Below are positions 10,701 through 21,975 of a stretch of 64,000 nucleotides of DNA, one piece after another. Numbering within the stretch: position 1 is the stretch's first letter; every line of letters begins with the position of its first letter. A program made the translations under genes and the position numbers. The notes below the pieces were generated by a model. The model made no database searches. It worked only from the letters and a program-made list of their open reading frames with translations, and had not been told where the DNA came from. Location of the stretch: positions 1-64,000 of the forward strand of contig JALJCO010012663.1 of the NCBI GenBank assembly GCA_023101725.1, given 5' to 3'. Origin of the DNA: Atherinomorus stipes. Its lineage: Eukaryota; Chordata; Actinopteri; Atheriniformes; Atherinidae.

Positions 10701-11297
10701 CAGTCAGTAATCATGTAGGGAATATTGGTGGTTTCTAAAAACTCTCTCCATCTTTATCCTCTTCTTTCCATGATCTTCCAGCAGTGCAGCATCATGGTGA
10801 AGCATTACGCACGAGTGTCACCATTTCCTCAGTAATTACAATCAGCCTCCACACCTTGTTACAGTTAACCTACCAATAACTGTCATCCTATATAATTGAA
10901 GCTGTACTGTAGCTCTCTGAAATGAGGCTGATGGATCGTACAGCTCAATCCAGGAACAGACGGGGGTTACGGGGGAGAGTCCAGTCTGATATGATGGTTA
11001 AATGCATTAACGTGGCTTAAGTTTATTATCTCCCCAGCGGTGCCGTCAGTTTCCCCGTCTCCAAAATGTTCGTGGGCAGGTTCAGAGTTTGCTCACAGGT
11101 GTGCACGTTTTCCCGTCAGGTTTGTTTTAATAAATCAGAAACTTTGCGAGGAAAATCACTTACCCCACTTTCAGGCCCTGCTTTGTGCGTAAGCTTTATA
11201 AATGAGACCCCAGCTTATTTTGGACACAGGCCAGAAGCGATTCCTTTACTATTTTTTCAAATGACTTCAAAACAAGGGAGGTAGGTGCAATTCCTTA

Positions 11298-11953
11298 CCT
11301 TATTCCTGATGTAAACATGTTTATTCCTGCTGTAAATGATGTTTATTTCTGCTGTAAATGTGTTTATTTCTGCTGTAAACATGTTTATTTCTACAGTAAA
11401 TGTGTTTATTTCTGCTGGAAACGTGTTTATTTTTGCTGTAAACATGTTTATTTCTGCTGTAAATGAGTTTATTTCTGCTGTAAAAATGTGTTTATTTATG
11501 CTGTTAACATGTTTATTTCTGCTGTAAATGTGTTTATTTCTGCCGGAAACGTGTTTATTTTTGCTGTAAACATGTTTATTTCTGCTGTAAAAATGTTTAT
11601 TTCTGCTGGAAAATGTGTTTATTTTTGCTGTTAACATGTTTATTTCTGCTGTGAAACGTGTTTATTTCTGCTGGAAACGTGTTTATTTCTGCTGTAAAAA
11701 TGTTTATTTTTGCTGTAAATGTGCTTATTTCTGCTGGAAACATGTTTATTTCTGCTGTAAAAATGTTTATTTCTGCTGGAAACGTGTTTATTTCTGCTGT
11801 AAAAATGTTTATTTCTGCTGTAAATGTGTTTATTTCTGCTGTAAACGTGTTTATTTCTGCTGTAAAAATGTTTATTTCTGCTGGAAATGTGTTTATTTTT
11901 GCTGTAAACATGTTTATTTCTGCTGTAAACATGTTTATTTCTGCTGTAAAATG
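11298..11953. repeat. 21-bp minisatellite
   Basis: About 31 units of ATGTTTATTTCTGCTGTAAAC with variants GTGTTTATT, TTTTTGCTG, CTGGAAAC and CTGTTAAC. The period is a multiple of three, so several frames stay open and spell MFISAVN or MFTAEIN repeats; these are not protein evidence. A few units are 20 or 22 bp. Confidence 0.95.
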
Positions 11954-12113
11954 TTAGCAGTCATTTGCACGGTGATCCTTTGGTTCAGCCCCTCACACAA
12001 AATTAGAGATTGTACGGCAAATTACTACACACAAATTTAGATCTTTGTAGATCCGGTCCTTGGAGCGCACACTTTGACGAGACGTCAATGTGCCACACGT
12101 GACGTTTTCTCAC

Positions 12114-12763
12114 TTAAAGGATAACTTTTTTTTTTCCAACCTGGACCTTATTTTTAGGAGTTTATACATGCATTTACTCACCGGTAACGTTTCTGCTTTA
12201 CTTTGAGTCCTTCAGAAGATATTTCATTGAGTTGCCCTTCTGTGCATGTCCAGTAAAATGGGCGATACGGGGCAGCCTCTATATAAGACATTATCTGCAG
12301 TAAAACTCCTTGATTTCATCAATACTGTAGAATGAACAGGCAAACCAGTACTATTGTCCTTTGAGTCCAGATTTAGCTTTCCGTTAGTTATCAGGGTTCT
12401 ACACTTTTCAGGGCCGCGTGTTCACGATGTGCGCTTCCGTAGTACAGCTGAGAAGATCAGCTGCTACCCAGACAACAACAAAAACACAATTAGAGAAACT
12501 CTGAACTCACAGGACAATAGTACTCATTCATTCCTTCATTCTACTGAAAATATTGATGAGATGAAGTTTTACTGCAGATAATGTCTGATAGAAGCTGCCC
12601 CGTCTCTGCCGTGATACTGGATGTTTACCGAAGGACGACTCAACGTAATATCTTCCAAAGGAGTCAAAGTGATGCAGAAACTTTACAGCTGAGTAAATGC
12701 ATGTATAAACTCCTAGAGATAAGGTCCAGGTAGGTTATAAAAAAAAGGAAACTTATCCTTTAA
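12114..12763. mobile_element. TTAA-flanked foldback element with about 220-260 bp inverted arms
   Basis: The arms 12118-12345 and about 12500-12759 are imperfect reverse complements, starting AGGATAACTTTTTTTTTTCC and ending in its complement. The left arm segment GAGTTTATACATGCATTTAC recurs exactly inverted in the right arm. TTAA occurs at both junctions (12114-12117, 12760-12763), as expected for piggyBac or Kolobok target duplication. No transposase; the single-stranded form would make one large hairpin. Confidence 0.7.
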
Positions 12764-12764
12764 G

Positions 12765-14459
12765 CCCTATTCTGACAAGATCAGTATAATATAGGGACCA
12801 CCTGTGATTTGGAATAATTACAGATTGTCTGTGATTTTAATCCCATGTGAATTGTCCATGTCTGTGATTTGTGATGTAATAATTTCCCCATAAATTACCC
12901 ACTATAATAATTCTGAGGTCCTGTGATAATACTGATCCACTGTGAATGGACATCTCTGTGATTTGGACAGAAATGGCACGTGGTTTGGCGGCATTTGTTT
13001 CCTTTTCCTTTTTGGAGAAACCACAACAACCGTGACCATCAGTTTGGAGACCTCCGTCTTTAATAAACAACGTGATTTACATCATTCCGCATGTCAGACA
13101 GGATTATTCTGAATAAATGTTGGGTCATGTACACGCCAGATCAGATCAGAATGAATTAGTTCCCATGGAAACAGCTGCCTTTAAATCCTCAATCAGAATG
13201 ATTTCATTCAGAAGGGGAAAAAAAAGCCTCTGTGTAAACGCAGCCAGTGGTGAGGTGGACGATCATGTCGCCGGCCTGGTCAGAGTCCAGCTCTGACTAA
13301 TGACATCAGCCTTGTGCTGTAAAATACATGTAACCAGTTATTAAACTAAACGGTGTTACTCTGATAACCAACACACATTTCTCTCCTGTCAACACGAAGG
13401 TACACAGATGAAACCAGCCCATAGTCCTGCTGCAAGCCATGAATGTCCTGCACCGTGCAGCTGCGTTCACAGCTCTGTGAATGCTGCTGCCTGGTCGTAA
13501 GCGGAGGAATAAAGGCTGCAGTGGGGCAGTGAAACATGAAGGACTGATACCTACATTATGACCTCTCTCCCTCATTCTGCCTCCTATAACCTGATTTTAT
13601 TAGCCAACAGATGGGCCGCCTCTCTTTGCTGTTTAAATGGCGTGGCCTGCAGCTACGCAGAAAAAGCACATCTCCTGTGGGCTGTTTGATTTCAACACCT
13701 CAGCTGAGAGCAGGCATGTTCACTGAACTATCAGCCCTCATTCTAGCACAGAGCCTTATTACAGACCGGAAGGTGTGTTTTTCTTTCTGGAAAAATTAAT
13801 AAACCGAATCCTTCTTCCGTATAAGAGAGGACAAATGTCAAGACAGGCCAAATGAGGTAGGTGTTTACAACCAGATGGTTTTTAAATTATGCTATCCAGC
13901 CATGCACAGAGTCAAAAATGTACATTTGTCAAAAACAGCTAAGAGGTGTTGAAAAATATGCATTCAGTGCAGGAGGCTGCAATGTGAACACACTTAAACA
14001 GCTGATATTTACTCAACAGTAATCTTCACTCTGATTATTCAAAAGGAGTCAAACACATCGATGAAAAATTATGCAAAACTTTTAAAAAGAGACACTACTC
14101 AAGAAAAGTAAACATCAAATTCCAGAGGTAAAAAAAAATGGATGCAACATTTAAATTTTCAGATAACTGGACAGTCAGTCAGCATGGCAGAACAGACCTC
14201 TGGCTTTCTCGTGTTTCACCACAGTTCATCCTAATGTCGTGATTAAGGCTCATTGAAGGAGCCGCAGTGACCGAAGTCCCTGAGACCAACTTAAAACCAA
14301 CCACCAGAGGAAGCCAAAACTGATCTCAGAGAAAACAGGCCCAGCACAGTCTCTGATAACAGCTAAGCACCTCAATGAAAGACAAATCATAATTATGTTG
14401 AAAGTGATGATTAAGGTTATGATTAATAAGTAATAAAATGATTGAAATTAATGAAATAA
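12765..14459. other. unannotated, possibly repeat-derived
   Basis: No coding feature is convincing. Short words such as CTGTGATTT recur at 12805-12965 (an irregular minirepeat). The segment 13120-13245 (ending GTGTAAACGCAG) resembles dispersed teleost repeats but has no boundaries I can define. Confidence 0.3.
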
Positions 14460-15700
14460 GGTGTAGTGTGACCAAATGACTAGAGAAAGATGTCAAAAGA
14501 ATGATTTCTAAGTGACTGTTTGTGTAAAAGGGAGGTATGTGAGTTAACCTTGGACGGCACAGACTGTTCTCACAACAAGCAGATAACGTTGATAAAGTGC
14601 CGGCTGTCTGTCTCCAGATGAGCTCATCCTAAAGTCCAAAATCCTGAGTAATCATGCCATGCTTCTCCTGGAGAAAGAGATGACGTAATCTGCAACATCA
14701 GAATACCTGTAAAGGTGTGATTCAGGACTTTGGGGTTGCATCTATTGGATCTGAAGAACGAGGAGCTCCCAGGAACGGGGAAAAGGTGCACAGAGGAATA
14801 TTTCAGTTGGACTTATAACACCAGATGTGATGCAATCAGGACCAACCTCCAACTGCTGCACTCGCTAAAGTGCAAAAATAACAAATTAGCGACCGAGTTT
14901 TGAAGATAACCAGTCACACCTAAGTGCACATTAGGCTGAATACTCACTCCTCTCATTTAAAAGGATATATTTGGAAAATACAGCGATGCCAAGGAGATAA
15001 ACCTAAGAGGAGTTTTGGAAGTAGCGTCAACAATCTCAGATTTGGTTTGCTCCAACCTGTGGATTAATCGCTTTTAGACCTAATGGCAGGTCCAGGAAAG
15101 GTTTTTCACAGTGGAATACCTCAGCTGGATTATAATTCTTGACCTAAAGAAGCCCGGACACCACTCTAACCTGGATATCTGCTGCATGTCTCCAAAGTGC
15201 TATAATAGCACATCTCCAAGGTCAACTACGGAGTCCGTTTACAGACCGGACCGCTCCAGTCTAAACAACAGACCTCGGGCTTCAGGCTTCGGGCTTTCTT
15301 CGTCTAAAGAGCGATATCTTCAGCAGGGTCTCCGGAGAGAAAGAGACTCAGAGGATTTGTAACAAGAATCTGTTTCTGAGAGACTGAGCGAAGAGAAATT
15401 TGGAAGAAATCCCTGTCCAAGTTCTATTTTTGGAGAGTTTTACCAACATAGTTGCTGCTCTATCCACGTGTCTTATCTTTTTACCTGACTGATGGCCGAA
15501 TGAACTGTCGAATCTGTTTTTTTGATTAAGCTGAGCTGTTTTTTCCCCTTCACCCCTGCCAAAGCTTTAATAAATTTAACCTGCATGAAGAATATTGGTC
15601 ATCATTTCACCCATAAAGTTCTTAGCTTGCAACTCTACCTGGTGGTAGGGTGCAGTCATCTCAGAAGTCCTGAAGGGTTGGTCTAGTCCTATAAACATGC
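14460..15700 (+). other. possible solo LTR (uncertain)
   Basis: A 1.2-kb non-coding block starts with TGTAGTGTGACC and contains AAGCTTTAATAAATTTAACC near 15565, followed by a short region, which resembles the U3-R-U5 layout of a long retroviral or retrotransposon LTR. I cannot find a second LTR, a primer-binding site, or a convincing 4-6 bp target duplication. It may equally be ordinary intergenic DNA. Confidence 0.15.
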
Positions 15701-16301
15701 CCTAATACTCAATACTGTTCCTGAATATTAAAATGATCTGGATTGGAACAAGTGCATAAGACGTTTAGGGAGGCAGCTGTCGACAAGTGGGTGCGGCTAG
15801 AATGTATGACCCAGGGCAGGTTGTTCCCCTGAGGTTACGCTAGCTAAAGCAGGGCAGGCCCCATTTATGATGGCAGTGACTGGTCCAGACTAGTGTTTCC
15901 CACCTCCAGCTTAGCTGGAGAGCTGGTTCCCGTTTTTTTTAACTGATTAAAAACAGGGTGTTTGATAGACTGTTACAGTAAGAAACGAAAGAACAAGCCA
16001 CCAGGGCAAAACTCCGGTTTTTAAAAAGCCCAAAGGGTTTTTAAATCAGGGTGAGCTGAGTTGAAGCAACCGTGACCGATGTTGCATTGTTACACCTATT
16101 CTTTCACAGGGTAAAATGCTGGATGAGGTAATGGAACTGGGTCCTTCCTAGATACTGGTAACTTTTCTGTCCCCAGTATATAAATGTCAAAATCTTATTC
16201 AAAATAAATGTAATATCTATGATAAAAAGCTTTTAATATAGTTTGAAGTCTTTTTAATGGGATTCATACGCAAAAAGTTGCAAAATAAATTTATTTTACT
16301 T
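15701..16301. other. unannotated
   Basis: No gene, TIR or tandem structure recognised. Confidence 0.3.
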
Positions 16302-17327
16302 TTAACTCACTGGCTGCCATTCACGTGTTTCCACGTTAATTAAGGGTTTTAACCGGCGGAGCTACTTTAATCTCTAGCGGAGCTTGTCAGAGAGAACCAA
16401 GGACTTAACATCATTTTTTCAGTAGTTTTCATCTAATCCAGCAGATGGCGGTGTCAGACAAGCTTAAAAAAACCTACCAGGAAGTGATGCAATTCTATGA
16501 TGCTTCCTGTGTTACCTTGATAATGGCTGTTAGCCCAAGAAGTGTGCTGGATCCTGTTGCAAGCGTGAGAGAACATGGCAACCGGTCATAATGGAAGCAG
16601 TTTAGGAGGTGGATGAAGGAGGAAAGTTTGTGGAAAAAGTGATCGGTGACAGACAGACACGATCGATCGAAGACACGATGGAAATACAGCAGCGAAGTGC
16701 GGCAGCTGAAAGTGAAAGTAAGTCTGCAGCACGCGGTTGTTTCCCGGAGGGGGGGGGGGGGGGGGAGGGGGGGGGGCGTGCGCACCTAAGCAACGGTGGA
16801 AGGAGAATGAGGGAGGGGGAGGAGTAGAGAGACGTTTCTGCTTTATGTTTCTGCCAAATATTATGCTGTGAAACAAACTTCTTGTGGCTTATTCAGCTAG
16901 TAAATAATTATTTTGCCTCCAAAACTCTTTTTCTCAGTTTTGTATTTGTTGTTTCATAGAAGTAAACAGCTGATCAGATGATGAAGGTGTTACTAAAGTA
17001 AAAAAAATATTGGCATCAAAGACACTTTTCCACTTGAAGCGGACCTCAGCATTCAGAGCTCGTTTTCTCAGCTTTTTGGTCAGAAACAGGCATTTTCGCT
17101 GCAACAAAGCCATGTTCTGCTGCAGATTACTAAAGAATGGAAAAAGCTAGAAACAAATGGTTTTTTTATGATAAAAGAAGAGAGTCTAAGCTTTCCTTTG
17201 GTACATTCAGTGTTTGTATTGGCATAGTACACAATATTCTGTGGATCTCCCAAAATCAGTGAAAATACTTAAAAATCCTGGTAATATGAAGCTCTGCTGG
17301 GAAAAGGTCTGGCAGTCAATGAGTTAA
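16302..17327 (+). mobile_element. TTAA-target element family beta, copy 1 (piggyBac-like MITE)
   Basis: TTAA at 16302-16305 and 17324-17327 encloses termini CTCACTGGCTGCCATTCACG and the inverted GGCAGTCAATGAG. A second copy lies at 46869-47589 with the same ends and long stretches of near identity (for example AGACACGATCGATCGAAGAC and GTTTGTATTGGCATAGTACA). This copy is about 300 bp longer in the middle and carries a 35-nt G-rich tract at 16750-16786. No protein is encoded; piggyBac-like assignment rests on the TTAA target. Confidence 0.7.
16750..16786 (+). repeat. poly(G) tract
   Basis: Near-uninterrupted G with two A and a final CG; it likely causes polymerase slippage and an assembly-length uncertainty. 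The corresponding site in the second copy (47296-47310) is short. Confidence 0.9.
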
Positions 17328-17489
17328 TTACCTTTTTGAAAAAAAAAATACACTCATTTTTACCAAGTCAGCAAAACAAAATTTCACTTTAAATGAGACA
17401 TTTGCATTGAGAATAAAAATAAATCTATATTATCATTGTACAAAAAACGTTAACATCCATCTGTGTAAATACATGTGAATTTGAAAAAT

Positions 17490-17590
17490 AGTCAGTCATT
17501 TTCTGTACCGCTTATCCAGTTCAGGGTTGGGGGGGGTTGCTGGAGTCTATCCCAGCTATTATCAGGCGAGAGGCAGGTACACCTGGACAA
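17490..17590 (+). mobile_element. dispersed teleost retroposon fragment
   Basis: The segment CATTTTCTGTACCGCTTATCC followed by GGTTGCTGGAGTCTATCCCAGC and GGCAGGTACACCTGGACAA is a familiar fish repeat consensus (usually continuing to a CGCCAGTCCATC segment that is absent here). Only about 100 bp remain. Confidence 0.55.
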
Positions 17591-17869
17591 TTTAAAAAAT
17601 AGTTTCATTTAATTTTTTATTATTCATGGGGTGTCTTCAAAATGGTGTTCAACCCTGTTAGTTTGATACTTTTCTCACCTTATAAAACAACGCCTACAAT
17701 TCCCATGATGCCACACTCAGGAGGCACAATCATTTTTTATGTGGGAATTTTGAGGAACAAGGCGCGGTAAAACCAACTGTCTACTGTTTATTATGTTATC
17801 CTGTATGTCTTCGGCATAACCTTCCACCCTGTTATGCTAGATTGCGAAGAAAGTAAACAACATTGTGAA

Positions 17870-18065
17870 ATAAGGCAAGGAAAGTTTATTTGTACAGCAC
17901 ATGTACAGAACAATTCAAAGTGCTTTACATAAAACATTATAAGCAAAAGGGAGAAAAATTTAGAAGCATTAAATTAAAAGCATTAAAGATTAAAAGAGAG
18001 AATACAGAGACGTGCGGATTTTAACTTTTGAATAAAATCTACATAAATGCAGCTGAGAACAGGTG
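17870..18065 (-). mobile_element. LINE 3' end fragment
   Basis: AAGGCAAGGAAAGTTTATTT followed by GTACAGCACATGTACAG and AAAGTGCTTTACATAAAAC is the antisense of the CACTTT..TATAAATAAACTTG tail seen in L2-type teleost LINEs. Coding sequence is absent. Confidence 0.5.
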
Positions 18066-18201
18066 GGGCTTCAGCCTGGATTTAAATAAACTGTTTCAGC
18101 TGATCTGAGACTGCTGAGACAGCCGATCAGTTTTCCGGCACACAAAATTTCCAGCATTTTGCTTTCATCTCTGAATTGAAAACATCATTTCCATTTTACA
18201 G

Positions 18202-18301
18202 CAGAGACTCAATCAGCGATGTTTTGTTTACTGATGAGCCCACCGTCCTGGACCTCGCCTCAGTTCAAGATCAGTCCACGGACAGCATGTCCACCGACTG
18301 A
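18202..18301 (+). other. weak candidate terminal coding exon
   Basis: TTCCATTTTACAG at 18189-18201 could be a splice acceptor. After it a frame stays open for 31 codons and ends at TGA 18299-18301. The predicted tail TDEPTVLDLASVQDQSTDSM is acidic and Ser/Thr-rich, as many protein C-termini are. No upstream exon or domain can be linked to it. The length is short enough for a chance frame. Confidence 0.15.
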
Positions 18302-19065
18302 CCACCTGAATCAATAATTCAAGCCTGACAGACCACACGGCAACAGAACTGCCACCAGGATTATAACAGTCTCTTCATCTTATATCACCTGTTTCTTCTT
18401 TCTTGTGGAAATCCAATTAACAGAAGGAAGGGGCTCTGTGGCTCCTCATGGCATCAATTATTCATCGTAAGGTTTTTTAAAGCAGATTCTGGGGAGTTCC
18501 TGTGAATATTAAAAACCTGGGAGCAGCCGACAGACCAGATGTGTTGCATCGCTCTCATCTGACGGATCACTCCGGGATTCAACCAGTTCTCCTTCCCCTC
18601 ACTTTCTGACTCGCCACCTCTGCCAAGCAGCTGTACGCCCACATATTTCAGCTGGGTGTTGAGATAAACTGCCAAGGCCAAGAGGCAAATGCAGATTGCA
18701 AATTACACTCTGATTCCTCTCATGGGGAGGTATGTTCATCGTTCCCGTGTTCATTTCTGTGTTTGCTTCTTTAATTGGCAAGGCTACTCGTAAACTGCAA
18801 ATTTGAATTACAATCGATTTTGTTGGAGAGGTCAGTAATAGCAAAGGGAAACGCTGCTAAAGTCTCAGTTTGAGTTCATGAAATTTTTTGTGCTTATAAA
18901 ATGAAGCGTGGGACATCAGTTTTAGTGGATTGCTGAACTTCATTAGGTCCTTGCTGTTTCTAGAAATTATTCTGAGAAATGTACAAAGCTTTTTGGTTTA
19001 ATTCTTCTTCACATGTTTAACTAAATGGTTTCTATATGAAGGGCCAGGCCACAATCTGGGTAAAA

Positions 19066-19253
19066 TGGGCTACACACAACTCCACTTCTTCCTGAACTAA
19101 AGCTAAGACTCCTGTCTGATTCATCCAGGTGTGTGACCTCAGTAACCACAACACCAGTGGCCAGACACACCTGTGTCCAGGTGTTTAATCAAAGCCAGGA
19201 GACAAAGGAGCTGACCTCAGTTCAGGAAGTAGTGGAGTATCACATATAGCCCA
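19066..19253. mobile_element. short foldback MITE
   Basis: The left arm TGGGCTACACACAACTCCAC continues TTCTTCCTGAACT; the right arm is its reverse complement (AGTTCAGGAAGTAGTGGAG then TATAGCCCA). The arms are about 37 bp around a 115-bp centre. No target duplication identified. Confidence 0.55.
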
Positions 19254-19319
19254 TTAACCCTTAAAACTCAGCTAGACTTCCAGTGCCCTGCACTCTCTCT
19301 TCTATCATCAACAGTGTTT

Positions 19320-19605
19320 CAGGAACCTAGTGTGTCATTCTGTGGCATAAACTGAATTGTGATGGATAGTTTACCCTTCAGGTACTCTGCACAAGTTTTC
19401 CAGACATTTACATCCCATCCAGAAGGTTTACAGTCCAGCCACAAAATATAGTGTTTAGGAAGCAAACTTGCAGTGAGATACTTGGGCATTGTTGCCTCCT
19501 CTGTACCAACAGAGAGAATATTTTCAAAGGCAGGAGAACTTATGAGCAAGAAACGGAGCAGACTCAAAAGGAAAGCTGTTATTTGTTGCTGTTCTGAAAC
19601 AAAAA
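19320..19605 (+). pseudogene. hAT transposase C-terminal (dimerisation) fragment
   Basis: The frame at 19473 reads RYLGIVASSVPTERIFSKAG followed by ELMSKKRSRLK, the hallmark of the hAT C-terminal dimerisation region (usually YL-x-I-A-SS-V-PSER-x-FS). This region holds transposase multimers together and includes part of the catalytic fold. Immediately upstream (19380-19470) a frameshifted stretch ends in the Leu-Ala helix expected before this motif. The catalytic DDE part, BED finger and TIRs are not found nearby, so this is an isolated broken end. Confidence 0.75.
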
Positions 19606-20588
19606 GCTGTGAAGAGCTGAGTTTTGTACAAAGAATCGGTATCAGATCGACATCGCTGATATTAACCTTGATTTTACTTATCGGGAAGGAAAACATCACT
19701 AGGGAACATGCCGTGTGAAAAGGGCCTAAAAGTGCAGGTGACACGTTTTTGACATTTTCTCCATGTTTTATAGACCCAAACGTCCTTCATGATGATCTAT
19801 GTAACATAAACAAGCGCAGCTGCATAGATGAGTTATTAGAAAACATGGCTGCTTTTCTGCCCAGACGGTGGCGCTGTGAGCCGGAACCGGATATGACGTC
19901 AGCGAGAGAACGGAGAGTCCTCTTCTTCGCTGCTCATTTTCCACTGAAGTGGCTTCATTGCGGTTTTTAAGCTCCTTTTCTAGTTTTACAGAAAAACAGT
20001 AACGACTCAGCCTAAACTGTGTTGACAGTTAATGGTTAAAAGCTCGTAAGTGCAGCGTTAGTTTATTTTCGGTATTCTACAGATTCAGATTTTATTTTGA
20101 AGAGGATAAAGAAGCAGATCGAAGTCGTACTCACCGGTAAACAGGCAGCAACTGGACCTCTCTGATCGTCTACAGCATCTGTTTACTGAAAGTTCAGAAA
20201 CCAGCGTGTTGAGACTTCTAACACCTTAAAACTGCGATCATCTCCTCGGAAATCTTCTTTTTCATCCATCGTTGCTTCATCACATCGGTCACACAGCTCC
20301 TGCTATCGGCAGAGACCTGCGGCTCGGTTATATGAGGACGTCTCCTTCATCAGATCTCCTCCAGCTGCTTCCAAAGCTGCATCCTTTCCTCCATCTTCAT
20401 CCTTATAAACGGGAACTATTTAAAACTCCACTGGAACCATGGAAGTTGTTATCTTCTCATTTTTTAAAGGCTAATTATTCACCGCAGCTAGCTTGCGGCT
20501 GCTGTTAGCTGCGAGCTAACACAGGGACGAGTGTCTCATTTCTGTCACGCCTGGCTCTAGTTTATGTCAAACTCTTTTTTTGGGTTTG
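19606..20588. other. unannotated flank of the 40-bp array
   Basis: No gene. It contains ATGACGTCAGCG (a CRE-like word at about 19893) and several GCTAGC/GCTAAC words typical of teleost repeats. It may be part of an unrecognised element together with 21976-22330. Confidence 0.25.
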
Positions 20589-21975
20589 ATGTCTGCTTGT
20601 GTTGTTCCGGGTCGCTCCTTACAGTTCCGGTTCTGCTTGTGTTGTTCCGGGTCGCTCCTTACAGTTCCGGTTCTGCTTGTGTTGTTCCGGGTCGCTCCTT
20701 ACAGTTCCGGTTCTGTTTGTGTTGTTCCGGGTCGCTCCTTACAGTTCCGGTTCTGTTTGTGTTGTTCCGGGTCGCTCCTTACAGTTCCGGTTCTGCTTGT
20801 GTTGTTCCGGGTCGCTCCTTACAGTTCCGGTTCTGCTTGTGTTGTTCCGGGTCGCTCCTTACAGTTCCGGTTCTGTTTGTGTTGTTCCGGGTCGCTCCTT
20901 ACAGTTCCGGTTCTGCTTGTGTTGTTCCGGGTCGCTCCTTACAGTTCCGGTTCTGTTTGTGTTGTTCCGGGTCGCTCCTTACAGTTCTGGTTCTTCTTGT
21001 GTTGTTCCGGGTCGCTCCTACAGTTCTGGTTCTGCTTGTGTTGTTCCGGGTCGCTCCTTACAGTTCCGGTTCTGCTTGTGTTGTTCCGGGTCGCTCCTTA
21101 CAGTTCCGGTTCTGCTTGTGTTGTTCCGGGTCGCTCCTTACAGTTCTGGTTCTGCTTGTGTTGTTCTGGGTCGCTCCTTACAGTTCCGATTCCCTCTGTG
21201 TGGTCTTGTTACAGTTCTGGTTCTGCTTGTGTTGTTCCGGGTCGCTCCTTACAGTTCTGGTTCTGCTTGTGTTGTTCCGGGTCGCTCCTTACAGTTCCGG
21301 TTCTGCTTGTGTTGTTCCGGGTCGCTCCTTACAGTTCCGGTTCTGCTTGTGTTGTTCCGGGTCGCTCCTTACAGTTCTGGTTCTGCTTGTGTTGTTCTGG
21401 GTCGCTCCTTACAGTTCCGATTCCCTCTGTGTGGTCTTGTTACAGTTCTGGTTCTGCTTGTGTTGTTCCGGGTCGCTCCTTACAGTTCCGGTTCTGCTTG
21501 TGTTGTTCCGGGTCGCTCCTTACAGTTCTGGTTCTGCTTGTGTTGTTCTGGGTCGCTCCTTACAGTTCCGATTCCCTCTGTGTGGTCTTGTTACAGTTCT
21601 GGTTCTGCTTGTGTTGTTCCGGGTCGCTCCTTACAGTTCCGGTTCTGCTTGTGTTGTTCCGGGTCGCTCCTTACAGTTCTGGTTCTGCTTGTGTTGTTCC
21701 GGGTCGCTCCTTACAGTTCCGGTTCTGCTTGTGTTGTTCCGGGTCGCTCCTTACAGTTCTGGTTCTGCTTGTGTTGTTCCGGGTCGCTCCTTACAGTTCT
21801 GGTTCTGCTTGTGTTGTTCCGGGTCGCTCCTTACAGTTCCGATTCCCCCTGTGTGGTCTTGTTACAGTTCTGGTTCTGCTTGTGTTGTTCCGGGTCGCTC
21901 CTTACAGTTCCGGTTCTGCTTGTGTTGTTCCGGGTCGCTCCTACAGTTCTGGTTCCGTCGGTGTGGTCTTGCAGG
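20589..21975. repeat. 40-bp minisatellite with 31-bp variant units
   Basis: About 34 units of GTCGCTCCTTACAGTTCCGG followed by TTCTGCTTGTGTTGTTCCGG. Four shortened 31-bp variants containing GATTCCCTCTGTGTGGTCTT (one with CCCCCTG) start at about 21188, 21419, 21570 and 21841, spaced 231, 151 and 271 bp, that is n times 40 plus 31. No stop occurs in any plus frame, so three overlapping open frames of about 470-485 codons arise; these are artefacts. Confidence 0.97.

Larger units (their letters stand above)
9511..11211 (+). mobile_element. PIF/Harbinger-like element
   Basis: Termini are GGGGCCTCATTTATAAA and the inverted TTTATAAATGAGACCCC. Subterminal sequence on both sides contains related GTGCGTAAG/GTGTACGTGC and GTACACAAAC/GTGCACGT words. 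The interior contains a relic of the Myb-like companion gene of Harbinger elements. No transposase is readable. Other remnants have landed inside, including a hAT-like piece at 10045-10700 and a G-tract at 10241-10262. No clean 3-bp target duplication is visible, so the superfamily rests on TIR form and the Myb-like relic. Confidence 0.55.

Noticed and set aside
11257..12040. Repeat peptides MFTAEIN or MFISAVN
   Set aside because: Translation of the 21-bp minisatellite with stop-free frames.
14460..15700. Endogenous retrovirus
   Set aside because: Only a vague LTR-like layout; no gag, pol or env homology, no second LTR and no target duplication, so kept only as a very uncertain solo LTR.
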